A DNA stretch of 64,000 bases from Synechococcus sp. BSA11S (GTDB lineage Bacteria; Cyanobacteriota; Cyanobacteriia; PCC-6307; Cyanobiaceae): the NCBI RefSeq assembly GCF_014224355.1, contig NZ_VNWP01000009.1:62001-126000 (forward strand). Direction: 5' to 3'. Positions within the stretch are counted from its first letter, which is position 1, and every line of letters starts with the position of its first letter. A program made the translations under genes and the position numbers. Below are positions 51,574 to 64,000 of this stretch, piece after piece. The notes under the pieces are model-generated. The model did no database searches, was not told the DNA's origin, and was given only the letters and a program-made list of their open reading frames with translations.

Positions 51574-54500
51574 ATGTTCACGCAGGTCCGCTCCGCCAAC
51601 CGCCGGGTCAGCCCTGGCAACGGCGAGGCCCCCGCCGGCAGTGAGGGTCGGGCCGTGATGCGCGCGGTCTACGTGGTGCTCGAGCCCCAGTACCAGAACG
51701 CCCTCACCCAGGCCGCCACCAGTCTCAACGCCACCAACCCTGCCCTGGCGGTGGACCTGAGCGGCTACCTGATCGAGGAACTGCGCGATCCGGAGAACTA
51801 CGCCGCCTTCTGCGCCGATGTGGCCGAAGCGGATGTGTTCATCGCCTCGCTGATCTTCATCGAAGACCTGGCCCAGAAGGTGGTGGAGGCGGTGGCGCCC
51901 CACCGCGATCACCTCAAGGCCGCCGTGGTGTTCCCCTCCATGCCCGAGGTGATGCGGCTCAACAAACTGGGCACGTTTTCGATGGCCCAGCTGGGCCAGA
52001 GCAAGAGCGCCATCGCCAGCTTCATGAAGAAGCGCAAAGAGGCGAATGGCGCCGGCTTCCAGGACGCGATGTTGAAGCTGCTCAACACCCTGCCCACGGT
52101 TCTCAAGTATCTGCCGGTGGAGAAGGCGCAGGACGCCCGCTCCTTCATGCTCAGCTTCCAGTACTGGCTGGGGGGAACGCCGGACAACCTGCGCAATTTC
52201 CTGTTGATGCTGGCCGACAAGTACGTGTTCCCCCGGGGCGACACGGGCCGGCCAACGCTGGAGGTGGCCGAACCCGTGGTGTTCCCGGATCTGGGCCTCT
52301 GGCACCCCCTGGCGCCGGGGATGTTCGAAGACCTCAAGGAATACCTCAACTGGAATGCCAGCCGCGCTGACCTGAGCGAGAAGGCCAAGAGCGGTCCTGT
52401 GATCGGCCTGGTGCTGCAGCGCAGCCACATCGTGACCGGCGATGAGGCCCATTACGTGGCCGTGATCCAGGAGCTGGAATACCGCGGAGCCACCGTGATC
52501 CCGGTGTTCTGCGGTGGGCTCGATTTCTCCAAGCCCGTGAAGGCCTTCTTCTACGACCCGCTCAATCCCGAGCAGCCGATCGTGGATGGGGTGGTGAGTC
52601 TCACCGGCTTCGCCCTGATCGGTGGGCCGGCCCGCCAGGACCATCCCCGCGCCATCGAAGCGCTCTCACGCCTGAACAGGCCTTACATGGTGGCCCTGCC
52701 ACTGGTGTTCCAGACCACCCAGGAGTGGGAGGAGAGCGACCTGGGTCTGCACCCGGTGCAGGTGGCCCTGCAGATCGCCATTCCCGAACTCGACGGCGCC
52801 ATCGAGCCGATCGTGCTCAGCGGCCGCGACGATGCCACCGGCAAGGCCCACACCCTGCAGGACCGGGTGGAGGCCATCGCCGAGCGGGTGATCCGCTGGG
52901 CCTCGCTGCGCACCAAGCCCCGCCTCGAGAAGAAGCTGGCGATCACGGTGTTCAGCTTCCCTCCCGACAAGGGCAACGTGGGCACCGCCGCCTACCTGGA
53001 TGTGTTCGGCTCCATCCACCGGGTGCTGGAGGAGATGAAGCATCAGGGCTACGACGTGCAGAACCTGCCGAGGGATTCCAAGGGCCTGATGGAGGCGGTG
53101 ATCAACGATCCCGAGGCACTGCAGGGTGCACCTGAGCTGGCGATCGCCCACCGCATGAGCGTGGAGGAGTACGAGCGGCTCACCCCCTATTCCGAGCGCC
53201 TGGAGGAGAACTGGGGCAAGCCCCCCGGCAACCTCAACTCCGACGGCACCAACCTCCTGATCTACGGCCGCCACTTCGGCAACGTGTTCGTGGGGGTGCA
53301 GCCCACCTTCGGCTACGAAGGTGATCCGATGCGGCTGCTCTACTCCCGCAGCGCCAGCCCCCACCACGGCTTCGCCGCCTACTACACCTACCTGGAGAAG
53401 GTGTGGGGCGCCGACGCGGTTCTGCACTTCGGCACCCATGGCTCGCTGGAGTTCATGCCCGGCAAGCAGATGGGCATGAGCGAAACCTGCTATCCCGATT
53501 CCCTGATCGGCGCCCTGCCGAACCTCTACTACTACGCCGCCAACAATCCCTCGGAGGCCACGATCGCCAAGCGCCGGGGCTATGCCGCCACGATCAGCTA
53601 CCTCACCCCACCGGCAGAGAATGCAGGGCTCTACAAGGGACTGAAGGAACTGGGCGAGCTGGTGGGCTCCTACCAGCAGCTGCGCGAGAGCAGCCGCGGC
53701 GTGCAGATCGTCAACGCGATCGTCGAAACAGCCCGCCAGTGCAACCTCGACAAGGATGTGACCCTGCCGGAGGTGGATGCCGGTGAGCTCGACCTCGACG
53801 GCCGCGACGGCGTGGTGGGGGCGCTCTACAGCCAGCTCATGGAGATCGAGAGCCGGCTGCTGCCCTGCGGCCTGCACACGATCGGCAAGCCCCCCACCGC
53901 CGAGGAGGCGATCGCCACCCTGGTGAACATCGCCGCCCTGGAGCGGGAAGAAGAGGGCTACCGCAGCCTGCCGGCTCTGCTGGCGGAGAGCCTGGGCCGC
54001 ACGATCGATGACGTGTACCGGGGCAACGACGCCGGGGTGCTGGCCGATGTGGAACTGAACCAGAGGATCACCGAGGCCTCCCGCGGGGCGGTGGCCTCGA
54101 TGGTTCGCTCGGTGACGGGCAGCGATGGACGGGTGAATCTGAAGGGCCGCTTCGGCTGGTTCTTCGCCCTGCTGGAGCGCTTCGGCTATGAGCGGCCCAG
54201 CCCCTGGCTGGCCGCCTGCCGCGCGGCCGGTTTCCCTGCGGTGGAGCCCACCGAGCTCGACAGGCTCTTCGGCTACCTGCGTTTCTGCCTCGAGCAGATC
54301 TGCGCCGACATGGAAATGGAGAGCCTGCTGCGTGCCCTCGATGGCGAATACGTGATCCCAGGCCCCGGTGGTGATCCGATCCGCAACCCGGGCGTGCTGC
54401 CCAGCGGCAAGAACATCCATGCTCTCGATCCCCAGGCCATCCCCACCCGCGCCGCCATCGCCGCCGCCAAGGTGGTGGTGGACCGGTTGATCGAGCGCCA

Positions 54501-55596
54501 GAAGGCAGAGCAGGGCAGCTGGCCGGAAACGATCGCCTGCGTGCTCTGGGGCACCGACAACATCAAGACCTACGGCGAATCCCTGGCCCAGATTCTCTGG
54601 TTCATCGGTGTTCGGCCCGTGCCCGATTCCCTTGGCCGGGTGAACAAGCTGGAGCTGATCTCGCTCGAAGAGCTGGGACGCCCTCGCATCGATGTGGTGG
54701 TCAATTGCTCCGGGGTGTTCCGCGACCTGTTCATCAACCAGATGGGCCTGATCGATCAGGGCGTGAAGATGGCCGCTGAGGCCGATGAGCCCCTGGAGCT
54801 GAACTTCGTGCGCAAGCACTCCCAGGAGCAGGCCACGGCCCAGGGCATCAGCCTGCGCGAGGCGGCCACCCGTGTGTTCTCCAATGCCAGCGGCAGCTAT
54901 TCATCGAATGTGAACCTGGCGGTGGAGAACAGCACCTGGGAAGAGGAGGGCGAACTGCAGGAGATGTACCTGTCCCGGAAAACCTTTGCCTTCAATGCCG
55001 ACAACCCCGGCGAGATGAACCAGAGCCGTGAGGTGTTCGAGTCGGCGATGAAAACCGCCGATGTCACGTTCCAGAACCTGGATTCAGCCGAAATCTCGCT
55101 CACCGACGTGAGCCACTACTTCGATTCCGACCCCACCAAGCTGATCCAGAACCTGCGCGACGACGGAAAAGCTCCGTCGAGCTACATCGCCGATACCACT
55201 ACCGCCAACGCCCAGGTGCGTTCATTGAGCGAAACAATTCGGCTGGATTCACGCACCAAGCTGCTCAACCCCAAGTGGTACGAGGGCATGCTCAATTCAG
55301 GCTATGAAGGGGTGCGCGAGGTGGCCAAACGCCTCAACTTCACCCTGGGCTGGAGCGCCACCAGCGGCGCTGTGGACAACTTCGTGTATGAGGAGGCCAA
55401 CGACACCTTCATCAACGATCCGGAGATGCGAAAGCGGCTGATGGAGCTCAACCCCCACAGCTTCCGCCGCATCGTGGGCACCCTGCTGGAAGTGAACGGC
55501 AGGGGGTACTGGGACACCAGCGAGGAGAACATCGCCCAGCTGCAGGAGCTCTACCAGGAGATCGAAGACCGCATCGAGGGCGTCACAGTTCCCTGA
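51574..55596 (+). CDS. chlH: magnesium chelatase subunit H
   Basis: Large catalytic subunit of the Mg-chelatase (ChlH-ChlI-ChlD), which inserts Mg2+ into protoporphyrin IX at the first step of chlorophyll synthesis. The 1340-aa length fits ChlH. Recognisable segments include the N-terminal [121 protein letters not shown] and the end [18 protein letters not shown]. It is the cyanobacterial type (not BchH or CobN). The gene is transcribed away from dapB; no neighbouring chl genes lie in the window. Confidence 0.98.
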   Translation: MFTQVRSANRRVSPGNGEAPAGSEGRAVMRAVYVVLEPQYQNALTQAATSLNATNPALAVDLSGYLIEELRDPENYAAFCADVAEADVFIASLIFIEDLAQKVVEAVAPHRDHLKAAVVFPSMPEVMRLNKLGTFSMAQLGQSKSAIASFMKKRKEANGAGFQDAMLKLLNTLPTVLKYLPVEKAQDARSFMLSFQYWLGGTPDNLRNFLLMLADKYVFPRGDTGRPTLEVAEPVVFPDLGLWHPLAPGMFEDLKEYLNWNASRADLSEKAKSGPVIGLVLQRSHIVTGDEAHYVAVIQELEYRGATVIPVFCGGLDFSKPVKAFFYDPLNPEQPIVDGVVSLTGFALIGGPARQDHPRAIEALSRLNRPYMVALPLVFQTTQEWEESDLGLHPVQVALQIAIPELDGAIEPIVLSGRDDATGKAHTLQDRVEAIAERVIRWASLRTKPRLEKKLAITVFSFPPDKGNVGTAAYLDVFGSIHRVLEEMKHQGYDVQNLPRDSKGLMEAVINDPEALQGAPELAIAHRMSVEEYERLTPYSERLEENWGKPPGNLNSDGTNLLIYGRHFGNVFVGVQPTFGYEGDPMRLLYSRSASPHHGFAAYYTYLEKVWGADAVLHFGTHGSLEFMPGKQMGMSETCYPDSLIGALPNLYYYAANNPSEATIAKRRGYAATISYLTPPAENAGLYKGLKELGELVGSYQQLRESSRGVQIVNAIVETARQCNLDKDVTLPEVDAGELDLDGRDGVVGALYSQLMEIESRLLPCGLHTIGKPPTAEEAIATLVNIAALEREEEGYRSLPALLAESLGRTIDDVYRGNDAGVLADVELNQRITEASRGAVASMVRSVTGSDGRVNLKGRFGWFFALLERFGYERPSPWLAACRAAGFPAVEPTELDRLFGYLRFCLEQICADMEMESLLRALDGEYVIPGPGGDPIRNPGVLPSGKNIHALDPQAIPTRAAIAAAKVVVDRLIERQKAEQGSWPETIACVLWGTDNIKTYGESLAQILWFIGVRPVPDSLGRVNKLELISLEELGRPRIDVVVNCSGVFRDLFINQMGLIDQGVKMAAEADEPLELNFVRKHSQEQATAQGISLREAATRVFSNASGSYSSNVNLAVENSTWEEEGELQEMYLSRKTFAFNADNPGEMNQSREVFESAMKTADVTFQNLDSAEISLTDVSHYFDSDPTKLIQNLRDDGKAPSSYIADTTTANAQVRSLSETIRLDSRTKLLNPKWYEGMLNSGYEGVREVAKRLNFTLGWSATSGAVDNFVYEEANDTFINDPEMRKRLMELNPHSFRRIVGTLLEVNGRGYWDTSEENIAQLQELYQEIEDRIEGVTVP

Positions 55597-55600
55597 ACGG

Positions 55601-56554
55601 CTACGGCCAGTCGATCACCGGACCAGCCGGCACCACACCAGAGGGATTGATGGTGGGGTGACTCTGGTAGTAGTGCCCCTTGATGTGCTGCATGTTCACG
55701 GTCTCAGCCACCCCTGGGAAGCGGTAGAGCTCGCGCACGTAGCGCCAGAGGTTGGGGTAATCAACAATGCGACGCAGGTTGCACTTGAAATGGCCCACAT
55801 ACACCGGATCGAAGCGCACCAGGGTGGTGAACAGCCTCCAGTCGGCTTCGGTGAGGCGGCCTCCGAGCAGGTAAGGCTGATCCGCCAGCCGCTGCTCCAG
55901 CAGGTCGAGAGTGGCAAACAGTGGCTGGATGGCCTCGTCGTAGGCCTCCTGGCTGGTGGCAAAGCCGCAGCGGTATACGCCGTTGTTCACCGTGTCGTAG
56001 ATCAGTTGATTGAGCTGATCAATCTCATCCCAGAGATCCTCGGGGTAGTAGTCGCCAGGGGCAGCGCTGAGGCCATCGAAGGCGCTGTTGAACATGCGAA
56101 TGATTTCTGAGGATTCGTTGTTCACGATCTGCCCGGTCTCCTTGTCCCAGAGCACCGGCACCGTGACACGACCGCTGTAACTGGAATCGGAGTTGGTATA
56201 GATGGTGTGCAGCACAGCGGCGTGGTGAATCGGGTCAGCGATCACTCCATCGCCAGCCTCAAAGGTCCAGCCCTGCTCAGCCATGTGCCAATGCACCACC
56301 GAGTGCGAGATCATCGGGGCCAGGCCCTTGATGCTGCGGAAGATGGCCGTGCGGTGGGCCCAGGGGCAGGCGTGGGAGATGTAGAGGTGGTAGCGACCCG
56401 CTTCGGCGCGGAATCCCCCCTGGCCGCTGGGACCGGGTCGGCCGTCCGGCGTCACCCAGTGGCGGAACTGCGAGGCGGAGCGGATGAACCGTCCACCACT
56501 GCTGCTGGTGTCGTACCACTGGTCGTGCCAGACCCCATCAATCAGCAGTCCCAC
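55601..56554 (-). CDS. glutathionyl-hydroquinone reductase-like (Xi-class GST)
   Basis: 317-aa protein with a thioredoxin-like GST domain. The active-site motif HACPWAHRTAIFRSIKGL has the Cys typical of Xi-class glutathionyl-hydroquinone reductases (YqjG/ECM4), followed by VPVLWDKETGQIVNNESSEIIRMF, the GSH-binding loop, and the C-terminal helical domain (YDTVNNGVYRCGFATSQEAYDEA, LGGRLTEADWRLFTTLVRFDPVY). Start GTG at 56554 retains the conserved DGVWHDQWYDTSSSGGRF; a longer frame runs into the divergent nitroreductase gene. It reduces glutathionyl-hydroquinones or similar redox substrates. Confidence 0.9.
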   Translation of the reverse strand: MGLLIDGVWHDQWYDTSSSGGRFIRSASQFRHWVTPDGRPGPSGQGGFRAEAGRYHLYISHACPWAHRTAIFRSIKGLAPMISHSVVHWHMAEQGWTFEAGDGVIADPIHHAAVLHTIYTNSDSSYSGRVTVPVLWDKETGQIVNNESSEIIRMFNSAFDGLSAAPGDYYPEDLWDEIDQLNQLIYDTVNNGVYRCGFATSQEAYDEAIQPLFATLDLLEQRLADQPYLLGGRLTEADWRLFTTLVRFDPVYVGHFKCNLRRIVDYPNLWRYVRELYRFPGVAETVNMQHIKGHYYQSHPTINPSGVVPAGPVIDWP

Positions 56555-56633
56555 GCCTGAACCCCAAAGGCGCCCACCGTAACCAGCGCGTGCCGGTAGG
56601 GTCGGCGCCAAGAGCCCCTGGCACTCCCATTTC

Positions 56634-57239
56634 ATGGACGTGATCGACGCCATCTATGCCCGGCGGGCGGTGAAGCACTTCGACCCCAGCCATCGCCTCA
56701 CGGCAGAGGAGGAGCGGCAGCTGCTGGAGGCCACCATCCAGGCGCCCACCAGCTTCAACATTCAGCACTGGCGGTTTGTGATCCTGCGTGATCCGGCCCT
56801 GCGGTCCACGATCCGCAAGGACTACGGCAACGACCAGGCCCAGATCACCGACGCCTCCCTGCTGGTGCTGTTCACCGCCGACATCAAGGCCTGGAGCAAG
56901 CAACCGGAGCGCTACTGGGCGAAGGCCCCCCAGCCGGTGGCAGAGCTGCTGGTGGGCTGGATGGGCCCTTTTCATCAGGGCAGGGAGTGGCTGCAACGCG
57001 ATGAGGCCCAGCGCTCGATCGGCCTGGCCATGCAGACCCTGATGCTCGCGGCCACCGGCATGGGCTATCAGAGCTGCCCGATGATCGGCTTCGAGATCGA
57101 GAAGCTGGCCGAGTTGATCCGCCTGCCCGAGGATCACGTGATGGGGCCGATGGTGGCGATCGGCAAGGGTACGCAGGACCCCTGGCCCAAACCGGGCCAG
57201 CTGGAGCTGGACGAGCTGGTGGTCGAGAACGGCTTCTGA
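56634..57239 (+). CDS. nitroreductase-family FMN oxidoreductase
   Basis: 201-aa FMN-dependent enzyme of the nitroreductase family. DAIYARRAVKHFDPSHRLT starts the FMN site, followed by ATIQAPTSFNIQHWRFV (FMN phosphate contact), DASLLVLFTADIKAW and LMLAATGMGYQSCPMIGFEIEKL with MGPMVAIGKG at the end. Substrate is unknown; flavin, nitro compounds or quinones are possible. Divergent from the GST-type reductase 79 bp away, which also acts on redox-active aromatics, so the two may share a detoxification role. Confidence 0.9.
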   Translation: MDVIDAIYARRAVKHFDPSHRLTAEEERQLLEATIQAPTSFNIQHWRFVILRDPALRSTIRKDYGNDQAQITDASLLVLFTADIKAWSKQPERYWAKAPQPVAELLVGWMGPFHQGREWLQRDEAQRSIGLAMQTLMLAATGMGYQSCPMIGFEIEKLAELIRLPEDHVMGPMVAIGKGTQDPWPKPGQLELDELVVENGF

Positions 57240-60784
<3,545 letters not shown>

Positions 60785-60821
60785 TCAACAACCGGTGATC
60801 CACAAAGGCTGAAGTCCGACT

Positions 60822-61028
60822 TCAGTCCAGCACCAGCAACCACCCCAGGCGCCGGTTCACCCCGGCCAACAGAAACGCCACGCCGAGGCCGAAGGAGAAG
60901 AAACCGCCAAAACCCAGCACCGCACCGGAGCCCACCATCACCTGGTTGGCGAACAGAAAGATCCCTGAGGCAAACAGTGCCCCACCCAGCAGGAACATCA
61001 CGAAGTCCTGAGCCGGCTTGCGATCCAT
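60822..61028 (-). CDS. 68-aa two-helix membrane protein, hypothetical
   Basis: MDRKPAQDFVMFLLGGALFASGIFLFANQVMVGSGAVLGFGGFF has two hydrophobic helices with glycine patches, then VAFLLAGVNRRLGWLLVLD. The Gly-rich second helix resembles small membrane subunits but no family is recognised. Converges with the nitrilase-like gene (stops 37 bp apart). ATG at 61028. Confidence 0.65.
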   Translation of the reverse strand: MDRKPAQDFVMFLLGGALFASGIFLFANQVMVGSGAVLGFGGFFSFGLGVAFLLAGVNRRLGWLLVLD

Positions 61029-61104
61029 GGGTCGCTCTGCAGTCCTGGGAGGCTAATTCGCCTGCATCCGTGTGGGGCAGGGGGAATCCAGGCACCGGAT
61101 GACT

Positions 61105-62025
61105 TCAGGCACGATTGCGGCTTCCAGAGCAAAGTCCAGGTCCGGGCACACCACGGATTCCATCCACCATCCGGGCCGTCTGCACGATCGGCCCCACGTC
61201 ATGAACGCGCAGGACATCGGCGCCGGCCTCGATCGCCAGGGCGCAGACGGCGGCGGTACCCCACAACCGTGAGCGAGGGCTGGGCTGGTTGAGCACCGCT
61301 CCGATGAAGCGTTTGCGGGAAGGCCCCACCAGCAGGGGAAAGCCCTGCTGCCGCAACACGGCCAGCCCCCGGAGCAGGGAGAGGTTGTGCTCGGTGGTTT
61401 TGGCGAAACCCAGGCCCGGATCCCAGATCAACTGCGAGGCCGAAACGCCGGCCGCCAGGGCGGTGTCGGTGGCGCGGAACAAGTCCTCCCGCACCTCGGC
61501 CACCACATCGGTGTAGGTGGCCAGATCATCCATGCTGCGGCTGTCGCCGCGGCTGTGCATCAGCACGTAAGGGCAGCCGAACTCAGCTACCACCGAGAGG
61601 ATCTCGGGATCCCGGCGTCCCGCGCTCACATCATTGATCCAGTGGGCTCCTGCCGCCAGAGCAGCTGCCGCCACCGGCGCACGAAAGGTGTCGATCGAGA
61701 CCCGGAGGCCACCAGCATCGGAGCAGGCGGAGCGGATCAGGGCCAGGGCCGGCAGCACCCGCGCCAGCTCCTCCTCAGCATCGATCTCCGTTGCGCCCGG
61801 CCGGGTGCTCTGGCCGCCGAGATCCAGCAGATCCGCCCCCTGGCGGAGCATCCGACGGGCCTGGCGCAGCGCCGCGTCGGGGCGCTCAAAGCGACCACCA
61901 TCACTGAAGGAATCGGGCGTGACATTGATCACGCCCATCACGTAGGTGCGCGCACCCCAGATCAGGCCCTGCTCAGGCGGGTCCGGGCAGCTCGGTGAGC
62001 TCGATGATGATCTGCTGGAGGTCAT
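61105..62025 (-). CDS. folP: dihydropteroate synthase
   Basis: Folate pathway TIM-barrel enzyme joining pterin pyrophosphate and p-aminobenzoate. The 306-aa product contains VMGVINVTPDSFSDGG, LLDLGGQSTRPGA, VSIDTFRAPVAA, WINDVSAG, YVLMHSRGDSRSM, LIWDPGLGFAKTTEHN and FPLLVGPSRKRFIG. ATG at 62025 gives a Ser-rich N-terminal tail of about 20 residues before the conserved domain; it lies inside the Nif11-like gene by 53 bp. The sulfonamide-target site is intact. Functionally linked to FolC. Confidence 0.96.
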   Translation of the reverse strand: MTSSRSSSSSPSCPDPPEQGLIWGARTYVMGVINVTPDSFSDGGRFERPDAALRQARRMLRQGADLLDLGGQSTRPGATEIDAEEELARVLPALALIRSACSDAGGLRVSIDTFRAPVAAAALAAGAHWINDVSAGRRDPEILSVVAEFGCPYVLMHSRGDSRSMDDLATYTDVVAEVREDLFRATDTALAAGVSASQLIWDPGLGFAKTTEHNLSLLRGLAVLRQQGFPLLVGPSRKRFIGAVLNQPSPRSRLWGTAAVCALAIEAGADVLRVHDVGPIVQTARMVDGIRGVPGPGLCSGSRNRA

Positions 62026-62245
62026 GGTCAGCGCAGGGGCTGGGGCGGGTCTCGAGCGCGAGTTGAAGCAGACGCATCCGGTGACGGATCTGCCCCAGCT
62101 CATGGCTCCGGAGCGCGAAGCCAAGATCATGGGCAGAGGCGATCAGCTGCTCATCGGTGCCATCCTCAAGCCGTTGCCGCAACACCGGGTCCTGCTCCAG
62201 ACGATGCATCAGAGCATCCACCGCTGAGTCGGGGTCTGATCCCAT
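61973..62245 (-). CDS. Nif11-like domain protein overlapping folP
   Basis: 90-aa protein. The segment VDALMHRLEQDPVLRQRLEDGTDEQLIASAHDLGFALRSHELGQI follows the Nif11 pattern (short helix, D-P-x-L-R, L-x-x-A-x-D-x-G-F). ATG at 62245; a TTG 21 bp upstream is also possible. Nif11-like proteins include leader peptides of RiPP precursors (with a GG or GA cleavage site) and other small cyanobacterial proteins. No Gly-Gly site precedes a core peptide here, so a RiPP precursor is not supported. The gene overlaps folP by 53 bp and is probably cotranscribed. Confidence 0.7.
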   Translation of the reverse strand: MGSDPDSAVDALMHRLEQDPVLRQRLEDGTDEQLIASAHDLGFALRSHELGQIRHRMRLLQLALETRPSPCADHDLQQIIIELTELPGPA

Positions 62246-62383
62246 GGCATCCGGGCTGGCTGCCAAGAACGTACTGCGATCCTCGCCGAATCAGGCTGCG
62301 CTGGTTCCTTGGCGTGGAAGGAGCTGGGGGCTCCATGGGAAAATGACGCGGTCAGCGGCCTTCCGGGCCGATGGCAGACCCCT

Positions 62384-62468
62384 GGAGGGGTGGTCGAGTG
62401 GTTGATGGCTCCGGTCTTGAAAACCGGCGAAGGGAAACCTTCCGCGGGTTCGAATCCCGCCCCCTCCG
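62384..62468 (+). tRNA. tRNA-Ser (anticodon TGA)
   Basis: Acceptor GGAGGGG pairs with CCCCTCC and discriminator G at 62468. The anticodon stem CCGGT/ACCGG with loop CTTGAAA gives TGA for UCA codons. A long variable arm and the T-arm GCGGG-TTCGAAT-CCCGC are present (85 nt). CCA is not encoded. The 3' end coincides with a sharp drop in GC, as expected for an element integrated at the tRNA. Confidence 0.96.
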
Positions 62469-63463
62469 TTGATAACTCAGGAAAACCTGAGACGTCGGGA
62501 TGCTGCCAAGAGAAGGGAAGCATGGAAATATTACAGGAAAACTTCCCTTGGAAAAGGACTAAATGGCATTAGATGAACTTATCCCAGGGTCAACAACAGT
62601 TCATCGCTGCAGCCCCGTGGTGGCTCATACGTTGTTGAGTCCAGCCAAGGGAGCCGAGACGCTTGACTCTCAGTCCCTTAAGTTCTTGGGCCTATAACGG
62701 GCAAGAGCAGCAAAATAACCGCCCATGCCAAAAGGCAGACTTGGTCATGATGTTGAAAAGCTTGATTGCTGCCTGAGGGGTCATTGACCTGACCTTTTAG
62801 CCTATGTGATTCCAAACAGTGCCAGCCACGAGCGTGCCAAGCGAGTTACATTGCGTGACAAGTCTCAGACAAGACTTGTGACAGAACTGAACCTGTCTTT
62901 GCAGGGTTTTCACATTATGAGACCCCACCGAGACGGGAGAACCTGTAATTTTACCGGCGATAGAATCGCGCCGCCCCACATCGTCTACTGCCCATATCTC
63001 AAGAACCAGTCAAAGCAGGCACGTTGCTTGGACTTGCTTGATAGGCCTGTTTTTAGCCACTGCTTGATCAAGTGTTACACCGGTCAGAACACGATGCCCA
63101 TCGATAAGGGTATTGGCGCCCATTACCAGAACACCAAGGAATACATGCTCAGCCTGCCAATCACATGATTCTATGTCGCGGGCAAGGCTTTGCTCCCACT
63201 CATACTTGAACTTAACAATGGAGTTGCCCATGATTCTATGTCACAAGAAGAGGATAAAGCGGTATCAAGTCGCCTTCGGTCTTAAAGGATGCCACAGTTC
63301 AATAAACTGGCAGAAGCATGAATGCATTAGTTCTGTTTTTTTTGGTGAATACAGATTACTTAGTCCAGTTAGTGCAGTGCGCACCGAGTCGACCAGTTTT
63401 GTTATAGGGTAAGGGAGCCCTCTAGGCGTGGGCTGCGCCCCGATCTCTACGACCTAGACACAG
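62469..63463. other. low-GC region without recognisable gene, probable edge of an integrated element
   Basis: About 1 kb with visibly lower GC than the rest and no convincing gene. Several frames of 60-120 codons are open (for example 62806-63168 plus and 63010-63231 minus), but their products show no domain, start context or consistent codon use, and they overlap each other. A hairpin CTCAGG-AAAA-CCTGAG (62476-62491) follows the tRNA. CATGATTCTATGTC is directly repeated at 63164-63177 and 63229-63242. I saw no integrase. It may be a decayed IS or prophage fragment. Confidence 0.55.
63164..63242. repeat. 14-bp direct repeat CATGATTCTATGTC, 65 bp apart
   Basis: Perfect copies at 63164-63177 and 63229-63242. 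It lies in the low-GC stretch after tRNA-Ser. Could reflect a small duplication or old insertion footprint. Confidence 0.6.
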
Positions 63464-63493
63464 AAACGGCCCCCATTTCTGGGAGCCGTTTTT
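63464..63493 (+). terminator. strong rho-independent terminator before the primase gene
   Basis: AAACGGCCCCCA (63464-63475) pairs with TGGGAGCCGTTT (63480-63491), one mismatch, 4-base loop TTTC, followed by TTTT. It ends some plus-strand transcript upstream of the primase gene, though no matching gene is visible; a small RNA is possible. Confidence 0.75.
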
Positions 63494-63574
63494 GCCAGCC
63501 GAGACTGACCTGTTTTCGCTCACAGGATTTTAACTCGGCAGGAGGAAGGAGGGCCACCCCTCGCGCTATTCCCC

Positions 63575-64000
63575 ATGAAATCCGCTACAAGCGGCAAGGT
63601 CGGGCTCACGCCTCAACTCGCTGCACTCCGCCAATTTGACCTCGTACCGGTCAACGGCTACAAAGTTCCAGTCCACCCGAACCCGGCAGAACCGGCGATG
63701 GGATGGCAATACAGATATTACGACCCTGAGCAGATTGCCGACATGACATCGGCACAGGTCAGAGCAATTGGCATCCATTGTGAACGCAAAGACCTCTATG
63801 TAGTTGATCTGGACGGAAAGGCCGCCGTTGACTATGTAAAGGGAGAGGGCTGCGATCCCCTAGGTCCTGATATTGGCTGGAGGATTTATCGGGTTGACGA
63901 TAAAGGTGACACCGTGGTTTTTCGGTGGAAGATCCCCTTCATCCTCACGCCCGAGCAACAAGACCTCCTAGGCAGGACCAAATTCAGCCTCTCATTGATT
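63575..64000 (+). CDS. bifunctional DNA primase/polymerase N-terminal-like protein, truncated by window end
   Basis: 142 codons run off the end. The product begins MKSATSGKVGLTPQLAALRQFDLVPVNGYKVPVHP and contains GWQYRYYDPEQIADM, AIGIHCERKDLYVVDLDGKAAVDYVK, with the D-x-D motif (DLDG), an arrangement typical of the PrimPol-like domain found in prophages and other mobile elements. Base composition is lower in GC than the chromosome. ATG at 63575 follows GGAGGAAGGAGG at 63541-63552, somewhat distant. Role: replication of the element. Confirmation needs the rest of the gene. Confidence 0.6.
   Translation, partial: MKSATSGKVGLTPQLAALRQFDLVPVNGYKVPVHPNPAEPAMGWQYRYYDPEQIADMTSAQVRAIGIHCERKDLYVVDLDGKAAVDYVKGEGCDPLGPDIGWRIYRVDDKGDTVVFRWKIPFILTPEQQDLLGRTKFSLSLI

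Noticed and set aside
52666-54819. 717-codon open frame antisense to chlH
   Set aside because: Opposite a secure ChlH; composition is that of a shadow frame.
62806-63168. 120-codon plus-strand frame in low-GC region
   Set aside because: No domain and overlaps an opposite 73-codon frame; could be a decayed transposase but I cannot support that.
63010-63231. 73-codon minus-strand frame in low-GC region
   Set aside because: Compact protein-like sequence but no family or Shine-Dalgarno evidence.

Overview
This 64 kb window comes from a high-GC, unicellular, picocyanobacterium-like genome (Synechococcus/Cyanobium type). The evidence is a full-length magnesium-chelatase ChlH, a high-light-inducible (Hli) protein, the ClpR-ClpP3 pair, cyanobacterium-specific families (DUF3038/DUF4335, DUF2949, DUF4359), a lumenal pentapeptide-repeat protein and very compact gene packing with many 4-base ATGA/GTGA overlaps. 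About 62.4 kb reads as ordinary core chromosome. The last about 1.5 kb, beginning at a tRNA-Ser gene, is clearly poorer in GC and looks like the edge of an inserted mobile element.

Layout. 1-3117: phosphoketolase-acetate kinase operon (minus). 3118-4630: sparse region with a 52-aa membrane microprotein, its terminator, direct repeats and a doubtful secreted protein. 4631-13226: cysteine/cystine lyase-like enzyme, aquaporin, murE, glutaredoxin-like protein, yidD, rpsD, trpC, lpdA, an rRNA methyltransferase and a small conserved-looking protein. 13301-18165: tRNA-Leu(CAG), murA, tRNA-Leu(CAA), argD, folC, lumenal pentapeptide protein. 18146-23757: minus-strand metabolic cluster (FAD oxidase, CodA-like amidohydrolase, DUF4359, then DgcN/DgcA-like pair) with tRNA-His running against the dgcN tail. 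23755-28948: a 40-bp palindrome, then miaB, ddl, ftsQ, ftsZ. 28996-34789: SRP RNA, panB, hemW, PIN/TRAM protein, clpR-clpP3, ilvC. 34840-42464: membrane protein plus cobD, two polysaccharide glycosyltransferases, several small proteins, PPK2. 42538-47934: two-component system, EF-hand lipoprotein, DUF4335/DUF3038, apt. 47957-55596: DUF2949, UbiH-like monooxygenase, hli, dapB, chlH. 55601-62468: glutathionyl-hydroquinone reductase-like protein, nitroreductase, katG, nitrilase-like hydrolase, folP, Nif11-like protein, tRNA-Ser(UGA). 62469-64000: low-GC DNA without recognisable genes until a primase-polymerase-like gene that runs off the end.

Functional themes. Cell-wall precursor and division genes (murE, murA, ddl, dapB, ftsQ, ftsZ) recur, and the DgcN/DgcA pair may connect D-glutamate recovery with the arginine route (argD). 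Other themes are tetrapyrrole/cofactor synthesis (chlH, hemW, cobD, panB, folC, folP), redox defence (katG, GST-type reductase, nitroreductase, glutaredoxin-like) and energy/phosphate storage (Xfp-AckA, PPK2). The most unusual items are the palindrome that holds both start codons of the divergent dgcA and miaB genes, the protein gene that ends inside a tRNA gene on the opposite strand, a Nif11-like protein overlapping folP, HLR1-like motifs before small genes, and the tRNA-Ser/low-GC boundary followed by a primase.
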